A DNA stretch of 64,000 nt from Anaerolineae bacterium (lineage in GTDB: Bacteria; Chloroflexota; Anaerolineae; Aggregatilineales; UBA2796). The position numbers and the translations under genes are program-made. The stretch lies in contig JAHBVK010000008.1 in NCBI GenBank assembly GCA_019637555.1, forward strand, positions 1 to 64,000. Direction: 5' to 3'. Below are positions 25,565 to 34,659 of the stretch, piece after piece. Numbering within the stretch: position 1 is the stretch's first letter; each line of letters opens with the position of its first letter. The notes under the pieces were generated by a model. It had not been told where the DNA came from. It worked only from the letters and a program-made list of their open reading frames with translations, and did no database searches.

Positions 25565-26719
25565 TTAGCTGAGGTAGTCGCGCAGACTGTGTGCTAGGCG
25601 CGGATGGCGCAAGCGCCGCAGTGCTTCTTTTTCCAATTGGCGAATACGCTCACGACTTAGCCCGAACTTATTGGCAATTTCCTCTAGCGTGTGAGGATCG
25701 CCACCGCCGAGACCGAAGCGCAGACGCAGAATATGGCTCTGACGCGGTGTCAGTTCGGCTAATACTTCTTCGATGGTCTCTTGGAGCAAATGCTGTGTGG
25801 CTGATTCAACCGGGCTGGGGGTTTCCTGATCTTCGATAAAGTCGCCAAACTCGCTGTCACCATCATCACCAACCGGGCGTTCGAGTGCAATAGCGTGTTG
25901 ACTGGCGTCCATCATGCCGCGAATGCTATCAGCGGGGAGATCCATTTCAGAGGCTATTTCTTCAGGAGTGGGGCGACGACCAAGATTTTGTTCCAGCAAT
26001 TGCGCGGTGCGGTACATCTGGCGGATGCGCTCGGTCATGTGTAAGGGGATGCGGATTGTACGAGTCTTTTGCGCCAATGCGCGGGTAATTGCCTGACGAA
26101 TCCACCATGTAGCGTAGGTGCTGAAGCGGTTACCGCGCTTGTAGTCGTATTTGTCTACTGCACGCATCAAGCCGACATTGCCTTCCTGAATCAGATCGGG
26201 GAAAGGCAGCCCCTGTCCCATATAACGCTTGGCAATGCTGACGACTAATCTGGTGTTGGCGCGTCCTAGATGTTCGCGGGCATTCTGCCCGTCGGTGATT
26301 TGCGTGAGTAATTCGTCTTTGGTCTTGCGATCCACTTTGCGGGAAATGATGACTTTGGCTTGAGCATCACGTCCGAGTTCGATGCGCTTCGCCAGATCAA
26401 TTTCCTCTTGCGCGGAAAGGAGTGGTTCCTGCGCCATTTGCCGGAAATACAGTCCTACGGGGTCATCAGCGGAAACGGCGTTAATATCGCCAATGGGGTC
26501 GTGAACTTCTTCGAGGTCAACTTCAAATTCTTCGTCGGCTTCGTCTTGTTCGTCGCGTCCTAACTCTTCCTGTCGCAGTTCGATTCCTAACTCGTCAAGC
26601 TCATCTAACAGGGCTTCCAGAGTCGGAACGTCCTCGTTCTCTTCCTCCAATAGCTCCATCACATCTTCGAACGTAACGTAGCCGCGTCGGTCAGCCCGAC
26701 TGATGAGTTCCTGTATCAC
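25565..26719 (-). CDS. sigA: Primary RNA polymerase sigma factor (RpoD/SigA family)
   Basis: The frame allows a TTG start at 26728, but AGGAGG (26730-26735) is only one base from it and ten bases from the GTG at 26719, so GTG is preferred (384 aa). Using the longer numbering: a region 1.1-like helix at 1-50; an acidic linker; region 1.2 with DPVGLYFRQMAQEPLLSAQEE (89-109); region 2 with DLIQEGNVGLMRAVDKYDYKRG (178-199) and FSTYATWWIRQAI; region 3 (228-300); region 4 with the helix-turn-helix LEEIANKFGLSRERIRQLE (348-366). The full set of regions marks it as a housekeeping-type sigma. Confidence 0.94.
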   Translation of the reverse strand: MIQELISRADRRGYVTFEDVMELLEEENEDVPTLEALLDELDELGIELRQEELGRDEQDEADEEFEVDLEEVHDPIGDINAVSADDPVGLYFRQMAQEPLLSAQEEIDLAKRIELGRDAQAKVIISRKVDRKTKDELLTQITDGQNAREHLGRANTRLVVSIAKRYMGQGLPFPDLIQEGNVGLMRAVDKYDYKRGNRFSTYATWWIRQAITRALAQKTRTIRIPLHMTERIRQMYRTAQLLEQNLGRRPTPEEIASEMDLPADSIRGMMDASQHAIALERPVGDDGDSEFGDFIEDQETPSPVESATQHLLQETIEEVLAELTPRQSHILRLRFGLGGGDPHTLEEIANKFGLSRERIRQLEKEALRRLRHPRLAHSLRDYLS

Positions 26720-26846
26720 AGGGTTCAAGCCTCCTCGAACTGGAAGATATAGGTATGTGGTTCGCTCGGACGCAGAGAAGAAACCCGCAGATAAGGGTTA
26801 GTGCGAGTGAACGGATCAAGCCTGGGACTAGCAATACACACGCTTA

Positions 26847-26875
26847 ATTTTATCACAGTAAGACTCATATGTGAA
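26847..26875 (-). promoter_or_regulatory. sigA promoter
   Basis: On the minus strand TTCACA (26875-26870) and TAAAAT (26852-26847) are spaced by 17 bases, with a TG just before the -10. The predicted leader is about 110 bases. Confidence 0.6.
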
Positions 26876-27027
26876 GCATGTAGCAATCTCTTTACAGTAT
26901 ATGGAAAACGCAAAGGATGGCAATACCCGTTTTTACATTGCGTTTATAATTAAGGTTCAGGGAAGTCAAATATAGGTCACGAGATAGCTACTGCACTGCA
27001 CGCTTGCAGCATAGCGTAAACCCATGT

Positions 27028-27046
27028 TATCTTGACTGTCAAGATA
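27028..27046. promoter_or_regulatory. 19-bp perfect palindrome, possible operator
   Basis: TATCTTGAC and GTCAAGATA are exact inverted repeats around a single T, about 130 bases before the histidine kinase start. Its size and symmetry suit a homodimeric regulator. No matching regulator is known from the window. Confidence 0.45.
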
Positions 27047-27174
27047 GTGTTAGGGCGAACATCGTTAGAATAATTGAACAACAATTGTGAAAGATTTGAC
27101 TTTCAATTATGCTCGTATACTTACGCGCATTGAAATGATCGCTTAAATTCAGTGATCGGCAGGAGCAGCAGCCA

Positions 27175-28260
27175 ATGACTAGCATTGCCGCAAGCAGCGC
27201 AAAAGAAAGTTTAATCAATGAGGTGAGGGGAGAGCATGATCGTGTGCAACTGCGCCTACGCGAACTGCAATCCCTGATCGACCAGAGTCAGGCAGAGGTC
27301 AAACGCCTGCAGCAACGAAATGTGGATATTACCACGCAATTGAATAGGCTCGAAGCTAATTTCGACACGGTTCCCCGTAACGACATCAAAGTAGTTTATA
27401 CCAACGCCATTGACGCCAAGACGCGTCTGCTAACGATGCAAAGTCAACTGGAGAAAGTGCAGCAGGACCGCACTCAACTGGACGGCTTTGGCAAGACGCT
27501 CAAGCATCTGCTGGATTCGCTGGAAGGCACGGCAATCAATGTACAAGCACCTGCGATGACTTCCTCCTCCTCCGGCATGATGATGAATCTGTCGCCAGAC
27601 ATGATCATCCGCATCGTTGAATCGCAGGAGTCCGAACGGCAGCGCTTGGCGCGGCAAATGCACGACGGTCCGGCGCAATCGCTGACCAACTTCATTTTGC
27701 AAGCCGAAATCTGCCGTCGCCTATTTGATCGTAATCCTGATCGCGCGGTGGAAGAATTGGAGAATTTGAAGTCGGCAGCAAGCACCACCTTCCAGAAAGT
27801 GCGCGACTTCATTTTCGATCTGCGCCCGATGATGCTGGACGATCTTGGTTTAGTGCCGACGATCCGCCGCTACGTCACCGCCTTGCAGGAAAAAGGTGGT
27901 TTAGATGCTCGCATCAACGTAGTTGGTGAGGAGCGTCGGCGCATGGAGCCACACACCGAAGTGATGATGTTCAGATCGGTGCAAGAAGTGTTGTCCTATG
28001 CTCGCGAAGTCGCCAATTCCAGCCGCATTGAGTTGATGCTGGATGTCAGCGATAATCCGGTGAAGGCAACCATCTCCTTTAATGGTAAAAGCCTCGACGA
28101 GACGGAGAATCCAACTGACTCGACGCGCAATAAAGCGTTCAGCCTATCCTCGCTGCAAAGCAGAGTCGAACTTGTGGGCGGGACGGCGGAGATGGTCAGT
28201 GGGATGGAAGGTGGGGATAACCGAATCGACATCACCCTGCCAGCAGAGCAGTTCAACTAG
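27175..28260 (+). CDS. DegS-like HisKA_3 sensor kinase homologue with a degenerate ATPase domain
   Basis: This is a 361-aa cytosolic protein. Residues 12-115 form a coiled coil, as in DegS. The HisKA_3 dimerisation helix has ESERQRLARQMHDGPAQ with phosphoacceptor H163 and the HDxxxQ phosphatase motif. The HATPase part (about 255-357) keeps the fold and final strands but has lost key residues. The N-box is EVLSYAREVA, with Y275 where Asn normally binds Mg-ATP. The G1 box is SFNGKS, with F302 in place of Asp. It probably cannot autophosphorylate and may act as a phosphatase or scaffold. It lies 204 bp before the Tad operon, whose CpaE carries a receiver domain. Confidence 0.75.
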   Translation: MTSIAASSAKESLINEVRGEHDRVQLRLRELQSLIDQSQAEVKRLQQRNVDITTQLNRLEANFDTVPRNDIKVVYTNAIDAKTRLLTMQSQLEKVQQDRTQLDGFGKTLKHLLDSLEGTAINVQAPAMTSSSSGMMMNLSPDMIIRIVESQESERQRLARQMHDGPAQSLTNFILQAEICRRLFDRNPDRAVEELENLKSAASTTFQKVRDFIFDLRPMMLDDLGLVPTIRRYVTALQEKGGLDARINVVGEERRRMEPHTEVMMFRSVQEVLSYAREVANSSRIELMLDVSDNPVKATISFNGKSLDETENPTDSTRNKAFSLSSLQSRVELVGGTAEMVSGMEGGDNRIDITLPAEQFN

Positions 28261-28364
28261 CTGGTTCTGCAACGTCTGTGCTTGGCATAGTTCTCGGCAA
28301 TATAGCGCCGTAACTGTTGCATAACAAAACGATGCGACGGCGCTATCGTCGCCAGCATATCGCG

Positions 28365-28392
28365 TTAACATTGGAAAATGCTAGTCTATATC
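28365..28392 (+). promoter_or_regulatory. Candidate promoter of the Tad operon
   Basis: TTAACA (28365-28370) and TATATC (28387-28392) are 16 bases apart, about 70 bases before cpaB. A TTGACA at 28407 is a second -35-like element without a good -10. A 10-bp inverted repeat (ATAGCGCCGT/ACGGCGCTAT) lies just upstream. Confidence 0.4.
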
Positions 28393-28464
28393 CCGCTTGC
28401 CGCAAATTGACAGGCGGACTACACTAAGCAATGAGATATTATCGGTCTCTGGAGGAGTAACTGA

Positions 28465-29655
28465 ATGAATCGTCGCCTTCTATTACTTTTGCTCCTGCTG
28501 CTCGTCGGTGGCGGTGTCGCAGCATACCTCCTACTGACTCAAAATCAGCCGCAAAATCCGCCAGCCACCGATGTGGCAGGGACGGGCGGTGATCAAGGTG
28601 GGACAGGCGGTCAGACCCAACAGCAACAGGGTCCGACCCCGACCCCGATCGCGTTCACCGAAATCGTGATCGCTATTCAGGAACTGCCGCGTGGTATTGT
28701 GATCCCGGAAAACGGTGTGATCACCCGCCTGTGGCCACTGGATAGTTTCCCCAGCTACGGTATACAAGACCCGCGCGATGTGATCGGCAAGATCGCTCGC
28801 ACGGATATTGCGCGTGAAGCCCCTGTGCTTCAAACGCAGCTTGTTGATAACCTTTTTGATCTGGGCTTGAGTGGTCGCGGTAGTGACGCAGCAGCAGTGA
28901 TTCCCCCCGGAAAAGTTGCCATCGCCGTGCCGGTGGATCGTCTGACCAACGTGGCACATGCTCCTAAGAGTGGTGACCGCGTGGACGTGCTGATCTCCTT
29001 CCTGTTCGTTGATGTGGACGAAGAGTTCCAATCCATCAAGCCGAACAAAGTGACGCTAACGACAGTCACGCAGGAAGGCAACATTCAGTTATTGACGGGC
29101 ATTGACGGTCGTATCGAGCCTAGTGGCGACTTCCCCAATCCCGTTGTGGTCGGACCGAGCGAACGGCAGCGTCCGCGTCTGGTGACTCAGCGCACCATTC
29201 AAAACGCGCTGGTGCTCAACGTCGGTATGTTCGATAAAGAGGGCGATTTCTTAGGTCGCCGTCCGACACCTACGCAGCCAATCGCTACGCCCGGTGGTCC
29301 CCCAACCCCGACGCCCCCGCCCAACATCGCAACAGCGACTCCGAATGTCTACAATCCAGACATCGTGGTTCTGGTGGTCGATCCACAGGATGCGGTAGTG
29401 CTGGCTTGGGCAACGGAATCGGGATTGCCAATGTTCTTCGCGCTGCGTTCGGCACAGGATGAGTCGGTCAGCGAGACGCAGGCAGTAACGCTGGAATACA
29501 TGCTCACGACCTACCAGATTCCACAGCCGCCGCGTCTGCCTTACGCTCTGGAACCACCGATCTTCGCCATCCGTCAGTTGATCCGTCAGGGACAAGTTTC
29601 CCTGTACTCACTGTCTGATGGTACGCAAACCACGACCACAGATAATAATCAGTAG
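28465..29655 (+). CDS. cpaB: Flp/Tad pilus assembly protein CpaB (RcpC)
   Basis: The 396-aa protein starts with a membrane anchor of nine leucines (residues 5-13) and continues into a Gln/Gly-rich linker. A SAF domain (about 68-140) carries ELPRGIVIPENGVITRLWPLDSFP. The RcpC-like part (about 140-250) contains KVAIAVPVDRLTNVAHAPKSGDRVDVLI. A Pro/Thr-rich loop is at 270-300 and a final beta domain ends the protein. GGAGGAG precedes the ATG. It is the first gene of the Tad operon. Confidence 0.9.
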   Translation: MNRRLLLLLLLLLVGGGVAAYLLLTQNQPQNPPATDVAGTGGDQGGTGGQTQQQQGPTPTPIAFTEIVIAIQELPRGIVIPENGVITRLWPLDSFPSYGIQDPRDVIGKIARTDIAREAPVLQTQLVDNLFDLGLSGRGSDAAAVIPPGKVAIAVPVDRLTNVAHAPKSGDRVDVLISFLFVDVDEEFQSIKPNKVTLTTVTQEGNIQLLTGIDGRIEPSGDFPNPVVVGPSERQRPRLVTQRTIQNALVLNVGMFDKEGDFLGRRPTPTQPIATPGGPPTPTPPPNIATATPNVYNPDIVVLVVDPQDAVVLAWATESGLPMFFALRSAQDESVSETQAVTLEYMLTTYQIPQPPRLPYALEPPIFAIRQLIRQGQVSLYSLSDGTQTTTTDNNQ

Positions 29656-29706
29656 GTCGCTGTCGCAAAGTCTGAAGTCTGAGTCTGAGAATAGAGGAGT
29701 GGGGCT

Positions 29707-31026
29707 ATGCCTCCCGATGCGGGCAGGGGTTCGGGCAAAATCAAGATCATCATTGTTGATGACATACCGGAGGCACGTGAGAACCTCAAGAAGTTGCTGG
29801 CATTCGAGCCTGACATTGAAGTCGTGGGTACGGCTTCAACAGGGCGCGAGGGACTGGCACTAGCTAAGGAACTTCTGCCCAATATCGTACTGATGGACAT
29901 TAACATGCCGGACATGGACGGGATCACGGCGACGCGAGAACTGCGTCGCCTGATCCCTACCGCGGGTGTGGTGATGATGTCGGTACAAGGTGAAGCCGAG
30001 TATATCCGTCGGGCGATGGCTGCGGGAGCGAAGGACTTCCTGACCAAGCCACCGCCCGCTGAAGAATTGTATGCCACCATCCGCAGCGTGGCAGAGATGA
30101 TGGAAGAAGTCCGTCCGGTGATGTCATCCGGCATGATGTCGATGACAGACCTTAGCCCCGCGAAGAACAAAGGCTTAGGAAGCGGACGAACCACCCACCT
30201 AATCGCTGTATATAGTCCGCAGGGTGGTGTGGGCAAGACGACCATCGCCGCGAACGTCGCCACCGAGTTGATGAAGGATGGCACCAAAGTGCTGCTCATC
30301 GACGGTAACGTACAGTTCGGTGATGTGGGCATCTTCCTGAATCTGAAACCACAATCCACCATCCTTGACCTGCTGAACGAGGTTCAGGATCTAGACATGG
30401 ACTTGGTGGATAGTGTATTGACTACGCATGACAGTGGTTTGCGCGTGCTGCTACCACCTCAACGCCCGGAAGAGGCAGAGTTGGTAGACCCCACGAAGGT
30501 CAAAGTTCTAGTCGAGAAGCTGTACGGCGCGTTCGATTTCATCGTCATTGACCTTTCTACCAAGCTTGATGGCATGGCGCTGGAAATTTTCGACATCGCT
30601 GAACGCATCATTCTAGTGATGAACCCAACGCTTCCTTCAGCAATCCACACGCTAACAGTGCTGAGCCTGATGGAAGAACTCGGTTATCCGGAAAACAAAG
30701 TTCAGATTGTGTTGAACAAGGTGACGCCAGAACTAGAGCGGGCTAAAGTGGCGCTGGCAGTGGGTGCTATCGAAGCGAAGATGAAGCGTAAAGCACTAGG
30801 CGTGATCCCGATGGATGAGCGCAAAGTGCTGTTCGCAGTCAATCGCGGTACGTCCATCGTGGCAAAGGAACGTGCTGCTTCGCCTGCTAAAGAACTGATC
30901 GCGCTGGCAGATGCTTTGCGTGCAAGCGTATCGACTGAAAGCGGCGAGATGGAAAGCGTCACGCCGGAACCATCAAAACCATCGGGCAGCCTCATTGGTC
31001 GTTTCCTGAATAATTCCAAGAAGTAA
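29707..31026 (+). CDS. cpaE: CpaE-type pilus ATPase with an N-terminal response-regulator receiver domain
   Basis: The 439-aa protein has two domains. Residues 11-130 form an apparently intact receiver domain: acidic pair D18-D19, phosphoacceptor D64 in VLMDINMPDMDG, the MMSVQG strand and the Lys in KDFLTKP. Residues 160-410 are a ParA/MinD-like ATPase with the deviant Walker A QGGVGKTT (about 174-181) and the LIDGNVQFGDVGIFLNL block. CpaE places Tad machinery at the pole in other bacteria. A C-terminal basic tail follows. Phosphorylation, or dephosphorylation by the nearby HisKA_3 protein, is a plausible inference. Confidence 0.9.
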   Translation: MPPDAGRGSGKIKIIIVDDIPEARENLKKLLAFEPDIEVVGTASTGREGLALAKELLPNIVLMDINMPDMDGITATRELRRLIPTAGVVMMSVQGEAEYIRRAMAAGAKDFLTKPPPAEELYATIRSVAEMMEEVRPVMSSGMMSMTDLSPAKNKGLGSGRTTHLIAVYSPQGGVGKTTIAANVATELMKDGTKVLLIDGNVQFGDVGIFLNLKPQSTILDLLNEVQDLDMDLVDSVLTTHDSGLRVLLPPQRPEEAELVDPTKVKVLVEKLYGAFDFIVIDLSTKLDGMALEIFDIAERIILVMNPTLPSAIHTLTVLSLMEELGYPENKVQIVLNKVTPELERAKVALAVGAIEAKMKRKALGVIPMDERKVLFAVNRGTSIVAKERAASPAKELIALADALRASVSTESGEMESVTPEPSKPSGSLIGRFLNNSKK

Positions 31027-31096
31027 TGTAGGCTGAATGTGATCGGAGGATAGAGTTCTATCCTTCGGTGACGAAAAGTGGGATGAGGAGTGTATC

Positions 31097-32560
31097 GTGT
31101 CATTACTGAGACGTATCGAGCGCGGACAGCAGCAACAGAACAAAGACTCGGGCAATAATTCTCCTAGCTTGCCTGCTAACAGCGGCGGCTATGGCGGCGG
31201 TAACAACAGCGGTGGGGGAGACGATCCAAGCCGTTCCGAGCCTCGCCGCAGTATCAGAGCCTCGCTGCCATCTTCTAACGCAGCGGCTGGTGCTAGAGAA
31301 GGATACCTAGACCTCAAATCGCGCGTACAGCAGAAATTGCTCTCCGAGCTTGATCCGTCGATGGACACGCGCTCGGCAGAAGTGCGCAACACCATTGAAG
31401 AACTGTTCAACACCATTCTAGCGGAAGAAAATATCGTCCTTAGCCGCGCCGAGAAAACCAAGCTGTTTGAGCAGATTGTCGCGGAAATTCTGGGCTTCGG
31501 ACCGCTGGAAACTCTACTTGCTGACGAAACGATCAGTGAGATCATGGTGAATGGACCGAAGAACGTCTACGTGGAGCAGAAAGGTCGCCTCTCGCGCTCC
31601 AATGTGGTCTTTGAAAATGAAGATCACGTATTGCGCGTGCTGGATCGTATCGTCGCACCGCTGGGTCGTCGTATTGACGAAAGCTCACCGATGGTAGACG
31701 CCCGTCTGCCAGACGGTTCCCGCGTGAATGCGATCATTCGTCCGCTAGCGCTGTGCGGTCCAACGATCACCATCCGTAAGTTCTCCAAGAAACCGCTGAC
31801 GGTGGAAGACATGATCCGCTTCGGCTCCTTTACTGCCGAAATCGCGGAGTTCATGCGTGCTTGCGTGATTGGTCGTCTGAACGTGGTGGTTTCCGGTGGT
31901 ACGGGTTCTGGTAAGACAACGCTGCTGAACGTGTTGTCTGGCTTCATCCCCAACGACGAACGTATCGTCACCATCGAGAACGCGGCTGAACTTCAGCTAC
32001 GGCAGGAGCACGTGGTCACGCTGGAAACGCGCTCAGCCAACATTGAAGGCAAAGGTGAAATCACCATCCGCGACCTCGTGATCAACTCGCTACGTATGCG
32101 TCCTGACCGCATCGTAGTCGGTGAGTGTCGTGGCGGCGAATCGCTGGACATGCTTCAAGCAATGAACACCGGTCACGACGGCTCGATGACTACCGCCCAC
32201 GCTAACACCCCGCGCGACTGTCTCGCCCGTCTGGAAACAATGTGCTTGATGGCAGGCATGGACTTGCCTGTGCGCGCTATTCGTGAGCAGGTATCCTCGG
32301 CATTGGATGTGATTGTACAGATCGAACGTCTGCGCGACGGGTCGCGCAAAGTCGTCAAGATCAGTGAAGTGCAGGGCATGGAAGGTGACATCATCACCAT
32401 GTCCGAAATCTTCGAGTACGAGCAGACCGGGTTCGAGGCAGGCAAGGTTATCGGGCGCATCCGTCCGACAGGTTTGCGTCCCAAGTTTATTGATCGCATC
32501 GAAGCAGCCGGTATTCACCTGCCGCCGTCGGTGTTTGGTATTGGCATGTCTCGCTTCTAA
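31097..32560 (+). CDS. cpaF: Tad pilus secretion ATPase CpaF (TadA)
   Basis: The 487-aa GSPII_E ATPase starts at a GTG with TGAGGAG upstream. The N-terminal 70 residues are Gly/Ser/Gln-rich and disordered. The core includes [44 protein letters not shown], the Walker [10 protein letters not shown] (about 267-275) and [25 protein letters not shown]. It powers pilin assembly together with TadB and TadC. Confidence 0.95.
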   Translation: MSLLRRIERGQQQQNKDSGNNSPSLPANSGGYGGGNNSGGGDDPSRSEPRRSIRASLPSSNAAAGAREGYLDLKSRVQQKLLSELDPSMDTRSAEVRNTIEELFNTILAEENIVLSRAEKTKLFEQIVAEILGFGPLETLLADETISEIMVNGPKNVYVEQKGRLSRSNVVFENEDHVLRVLDRIVAPLGRRIDESSPMVDARLPDGSRVNAIIRPLALCGPTITIRKFSKKPLTVEDMIRFGSFTAEIAEFMRACVIGRLNVVVSGGTGSGKTTLLNVLSGFIPNDERIVTIENAAELQLRQEHVVTLETRSANIEGKGEITIRDLVINSLRMRPDRIVVGECRGGESLDMLQAMNTGHDGSMTTAHANTPRDCLARLETMCLMAGMDLPVRAIREQVSSALDVIVQIERLRDGSRKVVKISEVQGMEGDIITMSEIFEYEQTGFEAGKVIGRIRPTGLRPKFIDRIEAAGIHLPPSVFGIGMSRF

Positions 32561-32680
32561 TCCGCAGATTTTTAGCGCGGGCAGTGAGGATGATCTAGCT
32601 TCCTCACTGCTCGTTTCTTAACGGAATAGGGCTGACTTTCACTGTATAATTGAGGATAGAGAGTTAGGTGGAGAGCGCCT

Positions 32681-33664
32681 ATGCCTAGTCCATTAATCAT
32701 CCTTGGCATTGTCATCGTTGTAGTAGTCGTGCTGGTCATTGCTGCTTTTAGCATCCGCGCACAACGACGCAATGAACTGGAAGATCGTCTGGGACGTTAC
32801 TCCGAGGTCAATTTCCTCGATCTTCCACAGGACAAAGAAGAAGATAAGCCGAAAAAGAAGGAAGAGAGCGCTCTTGCCGAACGGCTTGATAAAGTAATCG
32901 CGGGTCAAGACTTCGCTAAAAGCATCAAACAGCAGCTCTCCCGCGCGGATCTCAAATTAACAGTCTCGGAATATCTGGCGCTTCACGTAGTCACGACTAT
33001 CGGTGTAGCAGCCCTAATGTTCCTGATCATTGCGCCGGGACAAATTGTATGGCTGATCATTGGTGGTGGCATTGGCGCGTTCCTGCCCCGCATTATCGTG
33101 GCGCAGAAGCAGGCAAGCCGTCTAAAGAAGTTTGAGCAACAGCTTCCTGATCTGCTGGGGTTGTGGGTGAACTCGCTGCGATCCGGCTATAGCAATATGC
33201 AATCACTGGAAGCAATTGCGCGTGAAGCACCGCCACCAGCCTCCGGCGAAATTCGTCGCGTGGTGCAGGAAGTGCAGCTCGGTATTCCACAGGAAGATGC
33301 TTTCGATCACCTGCTTGAGCGTATGCCTAGCGATGACCTCGACTTGATTGTTACGGCAATCAACGTGCAGCGCGAAGTCGGTGGTAACTTAGCCGAAATT
33401 CTGGAGACGATTGGTCACACGATCCGTGAGCGCATCAAGCTGAAAGGCGAGATCGCTGTGTTGACGGCGCAAGGTCGTATCACAGGCTGGTTGATCAGCG
33501 GATTGCCCATCGTGCTCGGTTTGTTCCTGATGCTGATCAATCCCGGTTACATGGGGCGTCTGGTGGAAAATCGCAATTGCGGTTGGCCCATGATCGGAAT
33601 TGGTCTGGGGATGATCGGTATGGGTGCAGCGGCAATTCAAAAGATCGTTGACATCGAGCTATAG
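32681..33664 (+). CDS. tadB: Tad pilus inner-membrane platform protein TadB
   Basis: The 327-aa protein has an N-terminal helix (6-24), a charged linker, a helix pair (about 108-140) and a type II secretion F domain with LPDLLGLWVNSLRSGYSNMQSLEAIAREAP and NVQREVGGNLAEILETIGHTIRER. C-terminal helices end it. It should form the platform on which CpaF acts, as a partner of TadC. Confidence 0.92.
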   Translation: MPSPLIILGIVIVVVVVLVIAAFSIRAQRRNELEDRLGRYSEVNFLDLPQDKEEDKPKKKEESALAERLDKVIAGQDFAKSIKQQLSRADLKLTVSEYLALHVVTTIGVAALMFLIIAPGQIVWLIIGGGIGAFLPRIIVAQKQASRLKKFEQQLPDLLGLWVNSLRSGYSNMQSLEAIAREAPPPASGEIRRVVQEVQLGIPQEDAFDHLLERMPSDDLDLIVTAINVQREVGGNLAEILETIGHTIRERIKLKGEIAVLTAQGRITGWLISGLPIVLGLFLMLINPGYMGRLVENRNCGWPMIGIGLGMIGMGAAAIQKIVDIEL

Positions 33665-33711
33665 CCTCAGGCGTGCTCAAACAAGACGAGGACTAGGTGA
33701 GGTAAGCATAT

Positions 33712-34659
33712 ATGTCTTCACAGCTCATAGGAATCATCGTAATTGCTGTCGGCGGTCTTGGCTTGCTCGGCGGTATTATCTACTTCGGGATGCGCGAAAA
33801 TTCGGGGCGCGATCCGCTACAGGATCGTCTGGCTGAATATGGCGCACGCGATAACCTGCCACAATCGCTGGAAGACCTAGAACTATCGCTATCCTTCACG
33901 GATCGCGTGGTGCGCCCGATGTTCAAGGTGATCGCTGGCACGGCATCAAGATTTACGCCGGAAAACCAGTTGGAGCAAACTAGGCACCAATTGGAACTGG
34001 CGGGACAATCGCATAAGACGGATGCACGTACCTTTTTCGGCACGCGCATCATCCTGAGTCTGGCTTTAGGCGTGGCGGGCTTCTTGCTGTTCTTCCGCAT
34101 CGCTCCTCAGGAGCCATTGAACGCAATCTTGTTAACTTCATTGTTCTTCCTACTAGGCTATTACCTGCCTGTACTATCGCTTCGCAGCCAAATATCCCGT
34201 CGGCAGAACAATATCGTCAAGGCACTGCCGGACGCGCTCGACTTGCTCACGATCTGCGTGGAAGCTGGACTTGGCTTCGATCAGGCAATGAACAAGGTGT
34301 ACGAGAAGTGGGATAACGAACTGGCGGTAGCTTTCGGGCGCGTGATCCAAGAGATCGCGCTGGGAAAAATCCGCCGAGAAGCGCTGCGTGATATGGCGAA
34401 GAACATGGAAGTTCCAGATGTGACCAGCTTTACGGCTGCGATCATTCAGGCGGATCAACTTGGCGTTAGTATTGCCAAGATTTTGCGAATTCAAGCAGAT
34501 CAGATGCGTGTGAAGCGCCGTCAACGTGCACAGGAAAAAGCGCATCAAGCACCAGTAAAGATGATGATTCCGATGGTGTTCTTGATCTTCCCGTCGCTGT
34601 GGATTGTGCTCCTTGGTCCGTCGCTTATCATTCTGATGGAAACGAATAATCCACTATGA
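33712..34659 (+). CDS. tadC: Tad pilus inner-membrane platform protein TadC
   Basis: The 315-aa protein has an N-terminal helix, a helix pair at about 110-155 and the T2SSF block LPDALDLLTICVEAGLGFDQAMNKVYEKW, then QADQLGVSIAKILRIQADQMRVKRRQRAQEKAHQAPVKMMIPMVFLIFPSL typical of TadC. Its stop overlaps the comF start as ATGA. No pilin, prepilin peptidase or secretin gene follows. Confidence 0.92.
   Translation: MSSQLIGIIVIAVGGLGLLGGIIYFGMRENSGRDPLQDRLAEYGARDNLPQSLEDLELSLSFTDRVVRPMFKVIAGTASRFTPENQLEQTRHQLELAGQSHKTDARTFFGTRIILSLALGVAGFLLFFRIAPQEPLNAILLTSLFFLLGYYLPVLSLRSQISRRQNNIVKALPDALDLLTICVEAGLGFDQAMNKVYEKWDNELAVAFGRVIQEIALGKIRREALRDMAKNMEVPDVTSFTAAIIQADQLGVSIAKILRIQADQMRVKRRQRAQEKAHQAPVKMMIPMVFLIFPSLWIVLLGPSLIILMETNNPL

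Larger units (their letters stand above)
26720..27174. other. Divergent intergenic region between sigA and the histidine kinase gene
   Basis: These 455 bases hold no convincing gene. They contain the sigA promoter (26847-26875), a TATAAT at 26945-26950 on the plus strand without a clear -35, a 19-bp palindrome at 27028-27046, and 8-base inverted arms TAATTGAA/TTCAATTA at 27071-27078 and 27102-27109. The region is AT-rich relative to its surroundings, as expected for a two-way control region. Confidence 0.6.

Noticed and set aside
26725..26913. 62-aa minus-strand ORF upstream of sigA
   Set aside because: It overlaps the sigA promoter and leader and has no ribosome site or motif.
28300..28353. 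10-bp inverted repeat after the histidine kinase gene considered as a terminator
   Set aside because: The loop is long and no T-run follows, so termination is not supported.
29649..30362. 237-aa minus-strand ORF opposite cpaE
   Set aside because: Ser-rich shadow frame of the receiver/ATPase gene.
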